Below, piece after piece: positions 27,242-34,473 of a DNA stretch of 45,389 nt. Made by a program: the position numbers and the translations under genes. Each line of letters opens with the position of its first letter. The stretch's first letter is position 1. The notes beneath the pieces were generated by a model. It did no database searches. It had not been told where the DNA came from and was given only the letters and a program-made list of their open reading frames with translations. This stretch comes from an uncultured Clostridia bacterium (lineage in GTDB: Bacteria > Bacillota > Clostridia > Christensenellales > UBA1242), in NCBI GenBank assembly GCA_944381825.1, contig CALWMK010000010.1, positions 1 through 45,389 of the forward strand. Reading direction: 5' to 3'.

Positions 27242-28241
27242 TTTCCCCTCCTTTTATTTCATCAACAATAAGTTTTAAAACAGCGGTAATTGTTGCGTAA
27301 TCCATTCTTTGTGGACCTACAACTCCTATAGAAGCAACTTGAGTTCCATCAACAATTATAGGCGCTTTAACCAAAGCCAAACCTGCCAATTCTTCGTCGT
27401 TTTCATCTATTTGAACAAATAATTGACCTTCGTTTTCAACAGTTCGCAATGTTGAAGACAATTTTTCTTCATCACTTAAAAGTGACAAAACTTTTTGCAT
27501 GTCTTTTGCATCAGTTCTTTCTACAAATTGTTTTGTTCCGTCATGTCTTACATCTAAATATTTGGTCTTACTCATCTGTTTTAAAGTTTCCACAACGCTA
27601 TCAACAATTTGTTCAAAGCCAGCAATTTGTTTAGCAATTCCCTTTTCAATCTCATCAATATTTTCAACTAAAAAACCAATTGTTTTACCATTGAAAAGAT
27701 TGCTTAAATACTTTGACGCATCCTCACATGCTTTTTTGCTTGCCTCAACTTTAATGGTGTTGTTCAAATATCCGCTATTTGTTTGAATTAATGCCATGGC
27801 TTGTTTTTCTAATAATGGTATAACACTAACGCTTTCTACCATAAGTTTGTCGTAGCCATCCATTAAAATTGCCGTTGGATATTTTGTTGCTTTGCTGATG
27901 ATTTTTGCAATTTCACTCGCTATGTCAGAAAGAGATTTTGTTCTCACGGCTAAAAGCTCTTTTACAACGTCTAAATGACTTTTATCAACTGTTAGATTTT
28001 TAACCAAATTTTCAACATAGTATTTATAACCTTCGACAGTTGGAACTCTACCTCCTGAGGTGTAAACTTGTTTCAAAAATCCCATCTCTTCAAGTGCATT
28101 AAGTTCGTTTCTTAAAGTTGCAGTGCTTAATTTGATGGTTTGTTTTTTTTGCACACCACCACTTGTAATAACAGTTGCATCTTTAATGTAATCTTCAATT
28201 GCACTACAAAGAATTTCATGTTTTCTTTGACTTAACTGCAT
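27231..28241 (-). CDS. hrcA: heat-inducible transcription repressor HrcA
   Basis: 336 residues, normal length. The N-terminal winged helix-turn-helix (MQLSQRKHEILCSAIEDYI, then TIKLSTATLRNELNALEEMGFLKQ) is followed by the GAF-like domain and the C-terminal segment ASIGVVGPQRMDYATI, which is typical of HrcA. HrcA binds the CIRCE operator and represses chaperone genes; GroEL normally keeps it active. It is first in hrcA-grpE-dnaK-dnaJ and is autoregulated through the CIRCE site that lies between its promoter and ribosome binding site. groES-groEL are not in this window. Confidence 0.98.
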   Translation of the reverse strand: MQLSQRKHEILCSAIEDYIKDATVITSGGVQKKQTIKLSTATLRNELNALEEMGFLKQVYTSGGRVPTVEGYKYYVENLVKNLTVDKSHLDVVKELLAVRTKSLSDIASEIAKIISKATKYPTAILMDGYDKLMVESVSVIPLLEKQAMALIQTNSGYLNNTIKVEASKKACEDASKYLSNLFNGKTIGFLVENIDEIEKGIAKQIAGFEQIVDSVVETLKQMSKTKYLDVRHDGTKQFVERTDAKDMQKVLSLLSDEEKLSSTLRTVENEGQLFVQIDENDEELAGLALVKAPIIVDGTQVASIGVVGPQRMDYATITAVLKLIVDEIKGGENVK

Positions 28242-28254
28242 TTAGCACCTCATC

Positions 28255-28285
28255 TGCTAGCACTCTTTTGACCTAAGTGCTAGCA
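28255..28285 (-). promoter_or_regulatory. CIRCE operator (HrcA site)
   Basis: A perfect 10-bp inverted repeat, TGCTAGCACT and AGTGCTAGCA, with an 11-base spacer, between the promoter and the hrcA ribosome binding site. Against the standard TTAGCACTC-N9-GAGTGCTAA it has paired changes at the outer position (C/G for T/A), two more outer pairs, and an unpaired innermost base. It should overlap or closely follow the transcription start. Confidence 0.93.
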
Positions 28286-28287
28286 GT

Positions 28288-28316
28288 AGTATATGAATTA
28301 TTTTAAAAAAAGTCAA
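28288..28316 (-). promoter_or_regulatory. sigma-A-type promoter of hrcA-grpE-dnaK-dnaJ
   Basis: On the minus strand TTGACT (28311-28316) and TATACT (28288-28293) are separated by exactly 17 bases; each hexamer has five of six consensus bases. The CIRCE operator begins 2 bp downstream of the -10 box. Confidence 0.9.
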
Positions 28317-28462
28317 CACTTTTATGCCAACTTTTTAAAATTTTTTTAATTTAAGATAAAAATAGAACATTATAATACATACATTTTTAAAAATATTACA
28401 AAAGTAACCAATTTATAATTTTATGAATAAACTGAGATATGAATTCATAAAAGGAGTAAACA

Positions 28463-29473
28463 ATGAAAAAATTAACATTATTTCTTGCCTTGATTTTCGC
28501 ATTTTGCTCATTTTCGTTAGTTGGATGTAAAAAAGACAATAACACAATTAGACTTAATGAAACAACTCATAGTATTTTTTACGCTCCACTTTATGTAGCG
28601 ATAAATCTTGGCTATTTTGAAGCTGAAAACTTAAAAATTGAACTTACAAATGGTGGCGGATCTAATAATTCTATGACAGCACTTATAAGTAATGAAGCAG
28701 ATATTGCCCTTCTTGGTCCCGAAACAGCGGTATATGTTGTTCAAGGTGGCACAACAAATCAACCCAAAATTTTTGGTCAGCTTACAAAACGAGATGGTTC
28801 TTTCTTAGTTTCAAAAACCAATACTGATAATTTTAGTTGGAACGACACCATCGGAAAAACAATTATTGGTGGAAGAAAAGGCGGACTTCCTGCAATGACA
28901 CTTCAATATGTTATTGAAAAAGTTGCCGGACTTGAAATTGGCACCGAAGCAAATCAAGTTAATCTTAGAACCGATGTTGAGTTTAATTTAACTGCTAGTG
29001 TATATGACACTACCGATGCTCAATATTGCACCTTATTTGAACCAAATGCAAGCGATTTAGTAGCACAAAATAAAGGACATATTGTTGCAAGTGTTGGTCA
29101 AGAAAGTGGAGAAATTCCATACACATGCTTTATGGCAACAGAAAATTATATCAATAAAAATCCTGAAAAAATTAAAAAATTTTTAAGAGCAGTAATAAAA
29201 GGTTATAGATTTTTAACAACAGCAACTGTAGATCAAATAGCTGATGCATTAACACCTTCTTTTAGCACAAGTTCTAGAGAAGCAATTATAACTTCTATCA
29301 ACAGTTATGTAGAATCAGATGCTTGGGTTTCAACACCTGTAATGAAAGAATCTGCCTTTGATTATTTGCAAAATGTTATGATAAATGCTGGTGAACTTAA
29401 AACCAAAGTTAAATTTAACGACATAGTAGATAACAAATATGCTTTAGAAGTAATTAATGGATTAAACAATTAA
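28463..29473 (+). CDS. ABC transporter solute-binding lipoprotein, NMT1/SsuA-like
   Basis: 336 residues with a lipoprotein signal (lipobox LVGC, cysteine 22). The mature part fits the NMT1/THI5-like and sulfonate/nitrate/taurine-type binding proteins: IFYAPLYVAINLGYFEAE, then SNEADIALLGPETAVYV, the hinge GKTIIGGRKGGLPAMTLQYV, and NPEKIKKFLRAVIKGYRFL. Such proteins capture small substrates outside the membrane for a permease-ATPase pair. None is adjacent, so it must pair with components elsewhere. An AAGGAG site precedes the ATG. It stands alone on the plus strand, divergent from hrcA, and ends at a strong terminator. The ligand (pyrimidine, sulfonate, riboflavin or other) cannot be read from the sequence. 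Confidence 0.85.
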   Translation: MKKLTLFLALIFAFCSFSLVGCKKDNNTIRLNETTHSIFYAPLYVAINLGYFEAENLKIELTNGGGSNNSMTALISNEADIALLGPETAVYVVQGGTTNQPKIFGQLTKRDGSFLVSKTNTDNFSWNDTIGKTIIGGRKGGLPAMTLQYVIEKVAGLEIGTEANQVNLRTDVEFNLTASVYDTTDAQYCTLFEPNASDLVAQNKGHIVASVGQESGEIPYTCFMATENYINKNPEKIKKFLRAVIKGYRFLTTATVDQIADALTPSFSTSSREAIITSINSYVESDAWVSTPVMKESAFDYLQNVMINAGELKTKVKFNDIVDNKYALEVINGLNN

Positions 29474-29487
29474 ATGCTAAGCAATCA

Positions 29488-29539
29488 TTTACAATTGAAA
29501 AAACCACTAACTAATATTAGTGGTTTTTTCAATTGTAAA
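29488..29539. terminator. bidirectional intrinsic terminator, 23-bp perfect stem
   Basis: Two perfect 23-bp arms (29488-29510 and 29517-29539) around a 6-base loop, with A6/T6 tracts inside the arms next to a CCACTAA/TTAGTGG core. It can end transcription from both directions, between the plus-strand binding-protein gene (stop at 29473) and the minus-strand small gene ending at 29542. Confidence 0.92.
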
Positions 29540-29541
29540 AA

Positions 29542-29688
29542 CTATTTACCGCAACTATTAGTAGTTGACTTTTTAGAAGAACTTTTATTTGCAGATTGAG
29601 AATTCATTTCAGAACCAGCTTCGGTTGCTTTAGAAGTTCTCTTTGTAGTTTTAGCTCTTCTAGCATTTTGTTTGTTTTTACCAAACAT
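29542..29688 (-). CDS. small basic hypothetical protein
   Basis: 48 residues from an ATG that is preceded by an exceptionally strong ribosome binding site (GGAGGAGGTG, then six bases). The product is Lys/Arg/Ser/Thr/Asn-rich with no hydrophobic stretch (MFGKNKQNARRAKTTKRTSK at the start, NSCGK at the end), the look of a disordered nucleic-acid- or acidic-partner-binding protein; that is only an impression. A 6-bp hairpin (CAAGGT/ACCTTG, 29704-29721) sits directly before the ribosome binding site, a place where pairing could affect translation. The gene converges with the solute-binding protein gene and shares its terminator. The family is not recognised. Confidence 0.6.
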   Translation of the reverse strand: MFGKNKQNARRAKTTKRTSKATEAGSEMNSQSANKSSSKKSTTNSCGK

Positions 29689-29971
29689 AGTTTTCACCTC
29701 CTCCAAGGTTAAATCACCTTGCAGTGTTATTATGAGCAATATGGTTAAATATATTCATTAAAAATGTTAGATAATTCATATTATCTAAATATTTGTCATA
29801 AGCAACATAACAAAATTCAAATAAAACTTATGTTTAATTAAACAGTTAAGTACAAAATTTTTAATTTGTGAATGCATGGCAAAATTTTGTTTTTCAATTT
29901 TATTGTTATAGAATAAAGCAAAAAACATTAGATACTAGCCAAATTTAAAATTACAATTTTTTAAATAAGTT
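29689..29971. other. AT-rich intergenic region with weak hairpins
   Basis: 283 bp without a convincing gene. It holds two inverted repeats: TTAGATAA/TTATCTAA (29767-29788; on the minus strand followed by CATTTTT, so perhaps a weak terminator for the WG-like gene) and CAAAATTTT/AAAATTTTG (about 29852-29888). A promoter for the 48-residue gene should be here, but no pair of boxes stands out. Confidence 0.4.
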
Positions 29972-31639
29972 TCATAAATTTAGTTTTGCAATTTCATCTT
30001 TTATTAAACTTTTAGTTTTGAGTTTTTCATCTTTTAATTTTATATTTTTAAATTCATTTACCAACTTAGATTTAACTTGTTCTTTAAAAACTAAAATTGA
30101 ATTTAGCATATCTTCATCATCTTCAACTCTCACCTTATCAATTAAAGTTTGTTTAATTATATTTAAACATTTTTTAACAAAATAAGAGTCAATAAACACA
30201 TTTGTTGGAAACAATAAAAAATTTTTCACATCTTTTTTTAGCAAAAACAAAAGTTCATTTTCTGAAACAAAATCTTGTTTGTAAGATGTTGTAAGTTTAA
30301 ATGAATTAGAAGAGCTTAAAATATTAAAATAATTAGACTTAGATTTAGAGTTATTAGCTTTTAAACAATTTCTTTTATAATAAATATCATCTAGGGCATC
30401 TGTCAACTGACAATCTTTTAAAAACTCTAACTCACCAACTTCACTTACACAAGCGAAGGTGTTTTTATCAATTTTATTTAATGCATATCCCTCTTCAAAG
30501 TTATTAAGAATTACATTTTTAAACGACTTCTCTAATAAAAGGTGTCCATCTTTATCCATATAATTTCCCATAAGATTATCTTCATCAAAAAAATAGACAG
30601 GAAATGGAAAACCAGTTGTATTTTCAGAAATAAAAAATTTTCCGCCATGTAAAACATTTTTGGCATTTTCATTTACTAAATTAAAATCAAAAAGTTTTAT
30701 AGTTTTTTGATTAGTAACTGCATTTTTAAGTTGAAATACATAAGGCGATAAAGACGCAACAATATTTAATCCAACAAGGCTAACATTTTCATTATCTAAC
30801 TTTTCAAGTCTATTATTTTCCATTAAAAATAATTTTGTTGTATTATCATTTAAAATTAAATTTAATAAACTTTTGGAATTGGATATTTTTTCAATCTCAA
30901 AATCTTTTATAAGTTTGTAATTTTCTAAACCATGCAAAGGTTTATCATCTTTTGAAAGAATGTAACTAAATTTTTTACTCTTTATTAAACTAATATTTTC
31001 TTTGGTTTTAATATTTTCAAAAAAGCCATTTGCAACCTTTTTACCATTTAAATCACACAAATAAAAATTGCCATCCTTTTCCACACATATTAAATTATTT
31101 CCTACTCTTCCTTTAAAGGTTGAAAAATCAACATTATTAAATTTTGAGTTTATTTTATCAAGAACTAACAATATGTTATCATTTGAAAAAATAGAAAAAT
31201 TGTTACAATTAAATAAAATTTTTTCAAATTCACAATTTAATATATTCGAATTAAAAACTTTGAATTTTTTTCCTTCTTTTATAATTGAAAACCCATTTTC
31301 AAAATTTGATAAATCCTTAATAAGATTTATTTTCCCAGAAATAAATTTAACTTTGCCATCTTCTAAATATTTTGCAATACCATTATCTTCAACCCAAAAA
31401 CCAATTGAGTTTTCATCAGATGAAAAAACTTGATTGGCTCTTGTAATCAAATTTCCATTATTGTCATAGATATGACAAACATTTTCATCACTAAGTAAAA
31501 AATGGCCTTTTAGTTTTTTAAAATTCTTAAAAACTTGGCTTGTTTCACCGTTTTTGGCTTGCAACATATATCCGTCATCAAAATCTTTTAAAAGCACTAA
31601 ATTTTCTGATAAAATTTCGATATATTCGTAATGACGCAT
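29972..31639 (-). CDS. WG-repeat-like hypothetical protein
   Basis: 555 residues. The start ATG is chosen because GGAGGGG lies 5 bases upstream, overlapping an earlier in-frame ATG. No signal peptide or membrane segment, so probably cytosolic. The first ~420 residues consist of repeated beta-rich units with D-G/N-G turns and F-x-x-G-[FY] steps (IYDNNGNLITRANQVF, NFENGFSIIKEGKKF, DGNFYLCDLNGKKV, NNFEEGYALNKIDKN), resembling degenerate WG/KWG repeats or a beta-propeller. The C-terminal ~110 residues are helical and charged. WG-repeat proteins are widespread in Clostridia and mostly uncharacterised. It is a single gene with a strong promoter of its own. Fold call is moderate; function unknown. 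Confidence 0.6.
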   Translation of the reverse strand: MRHYEYIEILSENLVLLKDFDDGYMLQAKNGETSQVFKNFKKLKGHFLLSDENVCHIYDNNGNLITRANQVFSSDENSIGFWVEDNGIAKYLEDGKVKFISGKINLIKDLSNFENGFSIIKEGKKFKVFNSNILNCEFEKILFNCNNFSIFSNDNILLVLDKINSKFNNVDFSTFKGRVGNNLICVEKDGNFYLCDLNGKKVANGFFENIKTKENISLIKSKKFSYILSKDDKPLHGLENYKLIKDFEIEKISNSKSLLNLILNDNTTKLFLMENNRLEKLDNENVSLVGLNIVASLSPYVFQLKNAVTNQKTIKLFDFNLVNENAKNVLHGGKFFISENTTGFPFPVYFFDEDNLMGNYMDKDGHLLLEKSFKNVILNNFEEGYALNKIDKNTFACVSEVGELEFLKDCQLTDALDDIYYKRNCLKANNSKSKSNYFNILSSSNSFKLTTSYKQDFVSENELLFLLKKDVKNFLLFPTNVFIDSYFVKKCLNIIKQTLIDKVRVEDDEDMLNSILVFKEQVKSKLVNEFKNIKLKDEKLKTKSLIKDEIAKLNL

Positions 31640-31680
31640 ATTCCCCTCCATTAAATTTGAAGTTAAATTTAATTGAATTT

Positions 31681-31709
31681 AGGATATCATAAAAATTAAA
31701 TAAAGTCAA
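31681..31709 (-). promoter_or_regulatory. promoter of the WG-like gene
   Basis: On the minus strand TTGACT (31704-31709) and TATCCT (31681-31686) are 17 bases apart, 42 bp before the start codon at 31639. Confidence 0.75.
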
Positions 31710-31742
31710 TTCTACATTATCAAAATTATGATGGTATAATAT

Positions 31743-31773
31743 AAAAAACCAGCTAACAAAAGCTGATTTTTTT
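31743..31773 (-). terminator. intrinsic terminator after the 278-residue lipoprotein gene
   Basis: On the minus strand AAAAAATCAGCT pairs with AGCTGGTTTTTT (one G-U) around a short loop, ending in a T tract. It begins 22 bp after the stop codon of the lipoprotein gene and separates it from the WG-like gene. Confidence 0.88.
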
Positions 31774-31794
31774 AATGTAATTTGTTAATGGAAT

Positions 31795-32631
31795 TTATTT
31801 GCCATAAGCATCAAGATTTTCAATTCTTGATATATCTGCAGAATATGAAAGTTTTGTGGTTGTTTCAGAATAAGCAATTTTAATTCCATTTTCAAATTCT
31901 TCTATTGACGTAACATGCGTGTCAAATTTTGAATTTTTCAATTCTATTTTAAGCGTTCCTGTCGCTCTTTCTATTAAATTTGATGAATTCAACTCACTTG
32001 TGCTATAAGTCATCTTAAATTGACAGTTTGATTGATTTCCTTTAATTTCTGGTTGAAATCCTGTAGCCAAAGCCAAAAATCCAGTACCAAAATAAAATTT
32101 TTCGTAAAGTTCTTCCATAAGATTATTAGCTACTAACCCATATACTTCGTTAATAAAAAGGGCTTCAGATAAAAATGTTTTATGAATTGTTTTAACTTCT
32201 GCTTCATTATTAGCTTTAAATTCTTTCAAAATATAATAGGTAGTATTTCCTCCAGAAGAAATTGCTGTATAAATATATTTTGTTGTTTTTTCTTCAATAC
32301 CTCCCAAACCATCATCTGTTTTCGTATATTCAGTCTTTTCAAAAATTGTATTTGAGCCTTTCCCCGCTCTTTTAATGGTTGTGATTGTATTTGAGGTTTC
32401 CCAAGTTTGGTTGCTTTGATTATAATTTTTTTCTGTTATGTTTTCAACTAAAGTAAAGTCACCATGCGTTGATAAATTTGTTTTGTCTGTTAGCAATATT
32501 TCATATGTATTTTCAAGCGCTTTACTTGATGCTTTTTCAAATTCTTGAATTGTCATGTTTCGCATGCATCCAGTTAAAACAAAAACACAGGACAAAACCA
32601 ACATAAATGACATTAAAATGAACTTTTTCAT
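31795..32631 (-). CDS. hypothetical lipoprotein
   Basis: 278 residues. The ATG with GGAGGAATT upstream is chosen; an earlier in-frame reading would add 18 residues before an obvious signal peptide. Lipobox LTGC about residue 22, then MRNMTIQEFEKASSKAL. The mature protein is Thr/Asn/Glu-rich with alternating beta-like segments (TWETSNTITTIKRAGKGS, GGNTTYYILKEFKAN), similar in feel to surface lipoproteins with an open beta-sheet (LolA/LppX-like), but that is not demonstrable by eye. It forms a single-gene unit with a strong promoter and a strong terminator. Function unknown. Confidence 0.72.
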   Translation of the reverse strand: MKKFILMSFMLVLSCVFVLTGCMRNMTIQEFEKASSKALENTYEILLTDKTNLSTHGDFTLVENITEKNYNQSNQTWETSNTITTIKRAGKGSNTIFEKTEYTKTDDGLGGIEEKTTKYIYTAISSGGNTTYYILKEFKANNEAEVKTIHKTFLSEALFINEVYGLVANNLMEELYEKFYFGTGFLALATGFQPEIKGNQSNCQFKMTYSTSELNSSNLIERATGTLKIELKNSKFDTHVTSIEEFENGIKIAYSETTTKLSYSADISRIENLDAYGK

Positions 32632-32655
32632 AATTCCTCCCTTATAATTAATTAT

Positions 32656-32685
32656 ATTATAACAAAATGAGAAAAAAGGTGTCAA
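32656..32685 (-). promoter_or_regulatory. promoter of the 278-residue lipoprotein gene
   Basis: On the minus strand a perfect TTGACA (32680-32685) and a perfect TATAAT (32656-32661) are separated by 18 bases, about 25 bp before the start codon. Confidence 0.88.
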
Positions 32686-32704
32686 CTAATGACAATTAAT
32701 TTAT

Positions 32705-32737
32705 AAAAAAAAGCTAATATGACATATTAGCTTTTTT
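32705..32737 (-). terminator. intrinsic terminator after the DUF1292 gene
   Basis: On the minus strand AAAAAAGCTAATAT and ATATTAGCTTTTTT form a near-perfect stem with a 3-base loop and extra T residues. It starts 5 bp after the stop of the DUF1292 gene. Confidence 0.88.
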
Positions 32738-32741
32738 AATT

Positions 32742-33080
32742 TTATTTTTTATTGTTTTCTTCATATTCATCAAGTAACTTATAGTATTCATCAAAAACTT
32801 TAATAGCTGTTGGTTCATCAGTTTCAACAACAAGAGAGGCATCTCCATCTTCGGTTTCTTCTACCAAAAAAACAATTGCCTCATCATCTTCAACATTTTC
32901 CATTTTGTCAATTGGTTTTAAAATTGCATATAATTTTTCTTCCAATGGAATAATGGCAACTTGGTCAAACTTAACTTCTTTGTCATTTTCATCATAAAGA
33001 GTTATTGGCGAATCGTTATTTTCATCTAATAAAATATCTAAAACACTAAGTTCCTCTTGATTTTCTTTTTCTTTATTCAT
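32742..33080 (-). CDS. DUF1292 family protein (YrzB-like)
   Basis: 112 residues, very acidic. The core ITLYDENDKEVKFDQVAIIPLEEKLYAILKP followed by an acidic EDDEAIVFLVEE segment is the DUF1292 pattern. In Bacillota this gene follows ruvX (yrrK) as yrzB, exactly as here (one base between stop and start). The biochemical role is unknown. It ends at an intrinsic terminator, so ruvX-DUF1292 is a two-gene unit. Confidence 0.88.
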   Translation of the reverse strand: MNKEKENQEELSVLDILLDENNDSPITLYDENDKEVKFDQVAIIPLEEKLYAILKPIDKMENVEDDEAIVFLVEETEDGDASLVVETDEPTAIKVFDEYYKLLDEYEENNKK

Positions 33081-33081
33081 T

Positions 33082-33501
33082 TTAAAATCTCCTTTTTAAA
33101 TATTGTTGCAAAATTAATTGTGCTGCAACTTTGTCAATTAATTCCTTTCTTTTTTCTCTTTTGACATTTGCGCTTAGCAAAATTTCTTCTGCTTCAACTG
33201 AAGTTAACCTTTCATCTTCAAAAACTATATTCACATTGCATTTTTGTTTTAATAAAGTTGCAAAAGATTTTACCATTTCCGCAGATTTGCCTTCAGTTCC
33301 ATCCATATTATAAGGAAGACCAAAAACAATTGTTTCTACATTATACTCGGTGATAAGTTTACAAAAAAACTCAAGGTCTTTTTCTGTTGAAGATGTTTTA
33401 TATGTTGCAAATGGGCTTGAAATCATTTTAAGTGGATCGCTCATAGCAATGCCAATTCGTACTTTTCCATAGTCTATTCCCATAATTCTAGTTTCATTCA
33501 A
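33082..33501 (-). CDS. ruvX: Holliday junction resolvase-like RuvX/YqgF
   Basis: 139 residues from a TTG start placed 8 bases after AGGGAG; the next ATG (33483) would also keep the fold but has no ribosome binding site. Family features are RIMGIDYGKVRIGIAMSDP at the N-terminus, IVFGLPYNMDGTEG, FEDERLTSVEAEEIL and the final DKVAAQLILQQYL, giving the Asp/Glu/Asp acidic residues of the RNase H-like site. YqgF proteins are linked to 16S rRNA 5'-end processing and to Holliday-junction resolution. It has its own promoter. alaS and ireB (yrzL), frequent upstream neighbours, are absent. Confidence 0.93.
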   Translation of the reverse strand: MNETRIMGIDYGKVRIGIAMSDPLKMISSPFATYKTSSTEKDLEFFCKLITEYNVETIVFGLPYNMDGTEGKSAEMVKSFATLLKQKCNVNIVFEDERLTSVEAEEILLSANVKREKRKELIDKVAAQLILQQYLKRRF

Positions 33502-33552
33502 ATTAACATTCTCCCTTTGCAAGTTAACAAGCCAACAACTTTTGATGTTATT

Positions 33553-33581
33553 ATTTTAATAAATAAAAAAAATTATGTCAA
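33553..33581 (-). promoter_or_regulatory. promoter of ruvX-DUF1292
   Basis: On the minus strand a perfect TTGACA (33576-33581) and TAAAAT (33553-33558, 5 of 6) are separated by 17 bases, about 50 bp before the TTG start of ruvX. Confidence 0.85.
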
Positions 33582-33610
33582 ACATATTAATGAATGTTTA
33601 TGATATCACT

Positions 33611-33665
33611 AAAAAAATACCCAAATTACTAATCTTTGAAACCATTGACTTAAGGGTATTTTTTT
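33611..33665 (-). terminator. intrinsic terminator after the YtxH-like gene
   Basis: On the minus strand AAAAAATACCC and GGGTATTTTTT form an 11-bp stem closing a 31-base loop and end in a T tract. It begins 22 bp after the stop of the small gene ending at 33688. The long loop makes it less typical. Confidence 0.7.
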
Positions 33666-33687
33666 AATCATTATAAAATATTTTAAT

Positions 33688-33855
33688 TTAAACTTTTTTA
33701 GTTTTTGGCGCTACTTTTTTCTTCATTTCATTTATTTCTTTTTTAACAGCTTTTTCACCTTTGTTAACCATTTCTTTTGCGGTTTCTGAGTGTTTAAACA
33801 AAAGTGCTCCAGTAACAAGACCTATAGCCATGCCAACAATAAGACCTTCTTTCAT
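33688..33855 (-). CDS. YtxH-like small membrane-associated protein
   Basis: 55 residues. It starts MKEGLIVGMAIGLVTGALLF, one Gly-rich transmembrane helix, and continues with a Lys/Glu-rich amphipathic helix (TAKEMVNKGEKAVKKEINEM) and a KKVAPKTKKV tail. This layout fits the YtxH family of small general-stress-type proteins, though at 55 residues it is short for the family. A very strong GGAGGGAGAAT precedes the ATG. It has its own likely promoter upstream and terminator downstream, so it is a single-gene unit. Function unknown in general. Confidence 0.8.
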   Translation of the reverse strand: MKEGLIVGMAIGLVTGALLFKHSETAKEMVNKGEKAVKKEINEMKKKVAPKTKKV

Positions 33856-33894
33856 ATTCTCCCTCCTATTTTTAGTGTTTGTAAAAAATAAAAA

Positions 33895-33923
33895 ATTATA
33901 CTATTTATAAAATATTTTTCGAA
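33895..33923 (-). promoter_or_regulatory. candidate promoter of the YtxH-like gene
   Basis: On the minus strand a perfect TATAAT (33895-33900) has a weak TTCGAA (33918-33923) 17 bases upstream. It lies 40 bp before the start codon. The rest of 33856-34034 is AT-rich with no gene visible. Confidence 0.45.
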
Positions 33924-34034
33924 CAATTCTATCGAAAAAAGCTCGAAAAAAGCTTTAAACTCTTATAAAAATAAATTTTATAGGCTTAATCTTTAAACTT
34001 GATTTGTTATGTAAAGTAGCTTTTATAGCTTTAA

Positions 34035-34063
34035 AAAAAATTAGACAAAAAGTCTAATTTTTT
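34035..34063 (-). terminator. intrinsic terminator after nifS-nifU
   Basis: On the minus strand AAAAAATTAGAC and GTCTAATTTTTT form a 12-bp perfect stem with a 5-base loop and further T residues, 9 bp after the stop of the scaffold gene. Confidence 0.9.
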
Positions 34064-34071
34064 AAAAAAAT

Positions 34072-34473
34072 TTATTCTTCATCAATGTAATTTTTTTGTT
34101 GTTTTTCAATTCGTTTATAATAATCTTCAACAGCAGCTTTAATTGCTTCTTCAGCCATGATTGAACAATGTATTTTTTGAGGAGGAAGTCCACCAAGTTC
34201 TTGAATAAAATCACTATTTTTTAATTCTAAAGCTTCAGAAATACTTTTACCTTTAATCATTTCTGTTGCTATAGAGGTTGAAGCTATGGCTGCAACACAA
34301 CCAAAAGTTTTGAATTTGGCATCTTCTATAATTCCATCTTCATTTATTTTTAGATATATTTTCATTATATCGCCACAAGCCGCATTACCAACTCTTCCTA
34401 TTCCATTTGCACCTTTTAAGTTTCCAACATTTTTAAGTTCTTTAAAAACCTTCATAACTTTGTCATTATACAT
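34072..34473 (-). CDS. Fe-S cluster scaffold protein, IscU/NifU N-terminal type
   Basis: 133 residues. The three cluster cysteines lie in the family contexts AACGDIMKIYLKI (with the adjacent Asp), FKTFGCVAAIASTS and PPQKIHCSIMAEEAIKAA. The LPPxK(I/L)HCS motif is the IscU/NifU type rather than the SufU type. The scaffold receives sulfur from cysteine desulfurase and builds Fe-S clusters in the cytosol. It starts inside the 3' end of nifS (8-bp overlap, AGGAG in the nifS coding end) and is followed by a terminator. No iscR, iscA, hscBA or fdx lie alongside, a minimal nifS-nifU layout seen in many anaerobic Bacillota. Confidence 0.95.
   Translation of the reverse strand: MYNDKVMKVFKELKNVGNLKGANGIGRVGNAACGDIMKIYLKINEDGIIEDAKFKTFGCVAAIASTSIATEMIKGKSISEALELKNSDFIQELGGLPPQKIHCSIMAEEAIKAAVEDYYKRIEKQQKNYIDEE

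Noticed and set aside
28433..28438. CTGAGA in the leader of the NMT1-type gene, as in TPP riboswitches
   Set aside because: None of the other conserved TPP elements (the second-arm ACCTGAT...GGATAATGCC and closing helix) are present between 28318 and 28462, so the hexamer is taken as chance.
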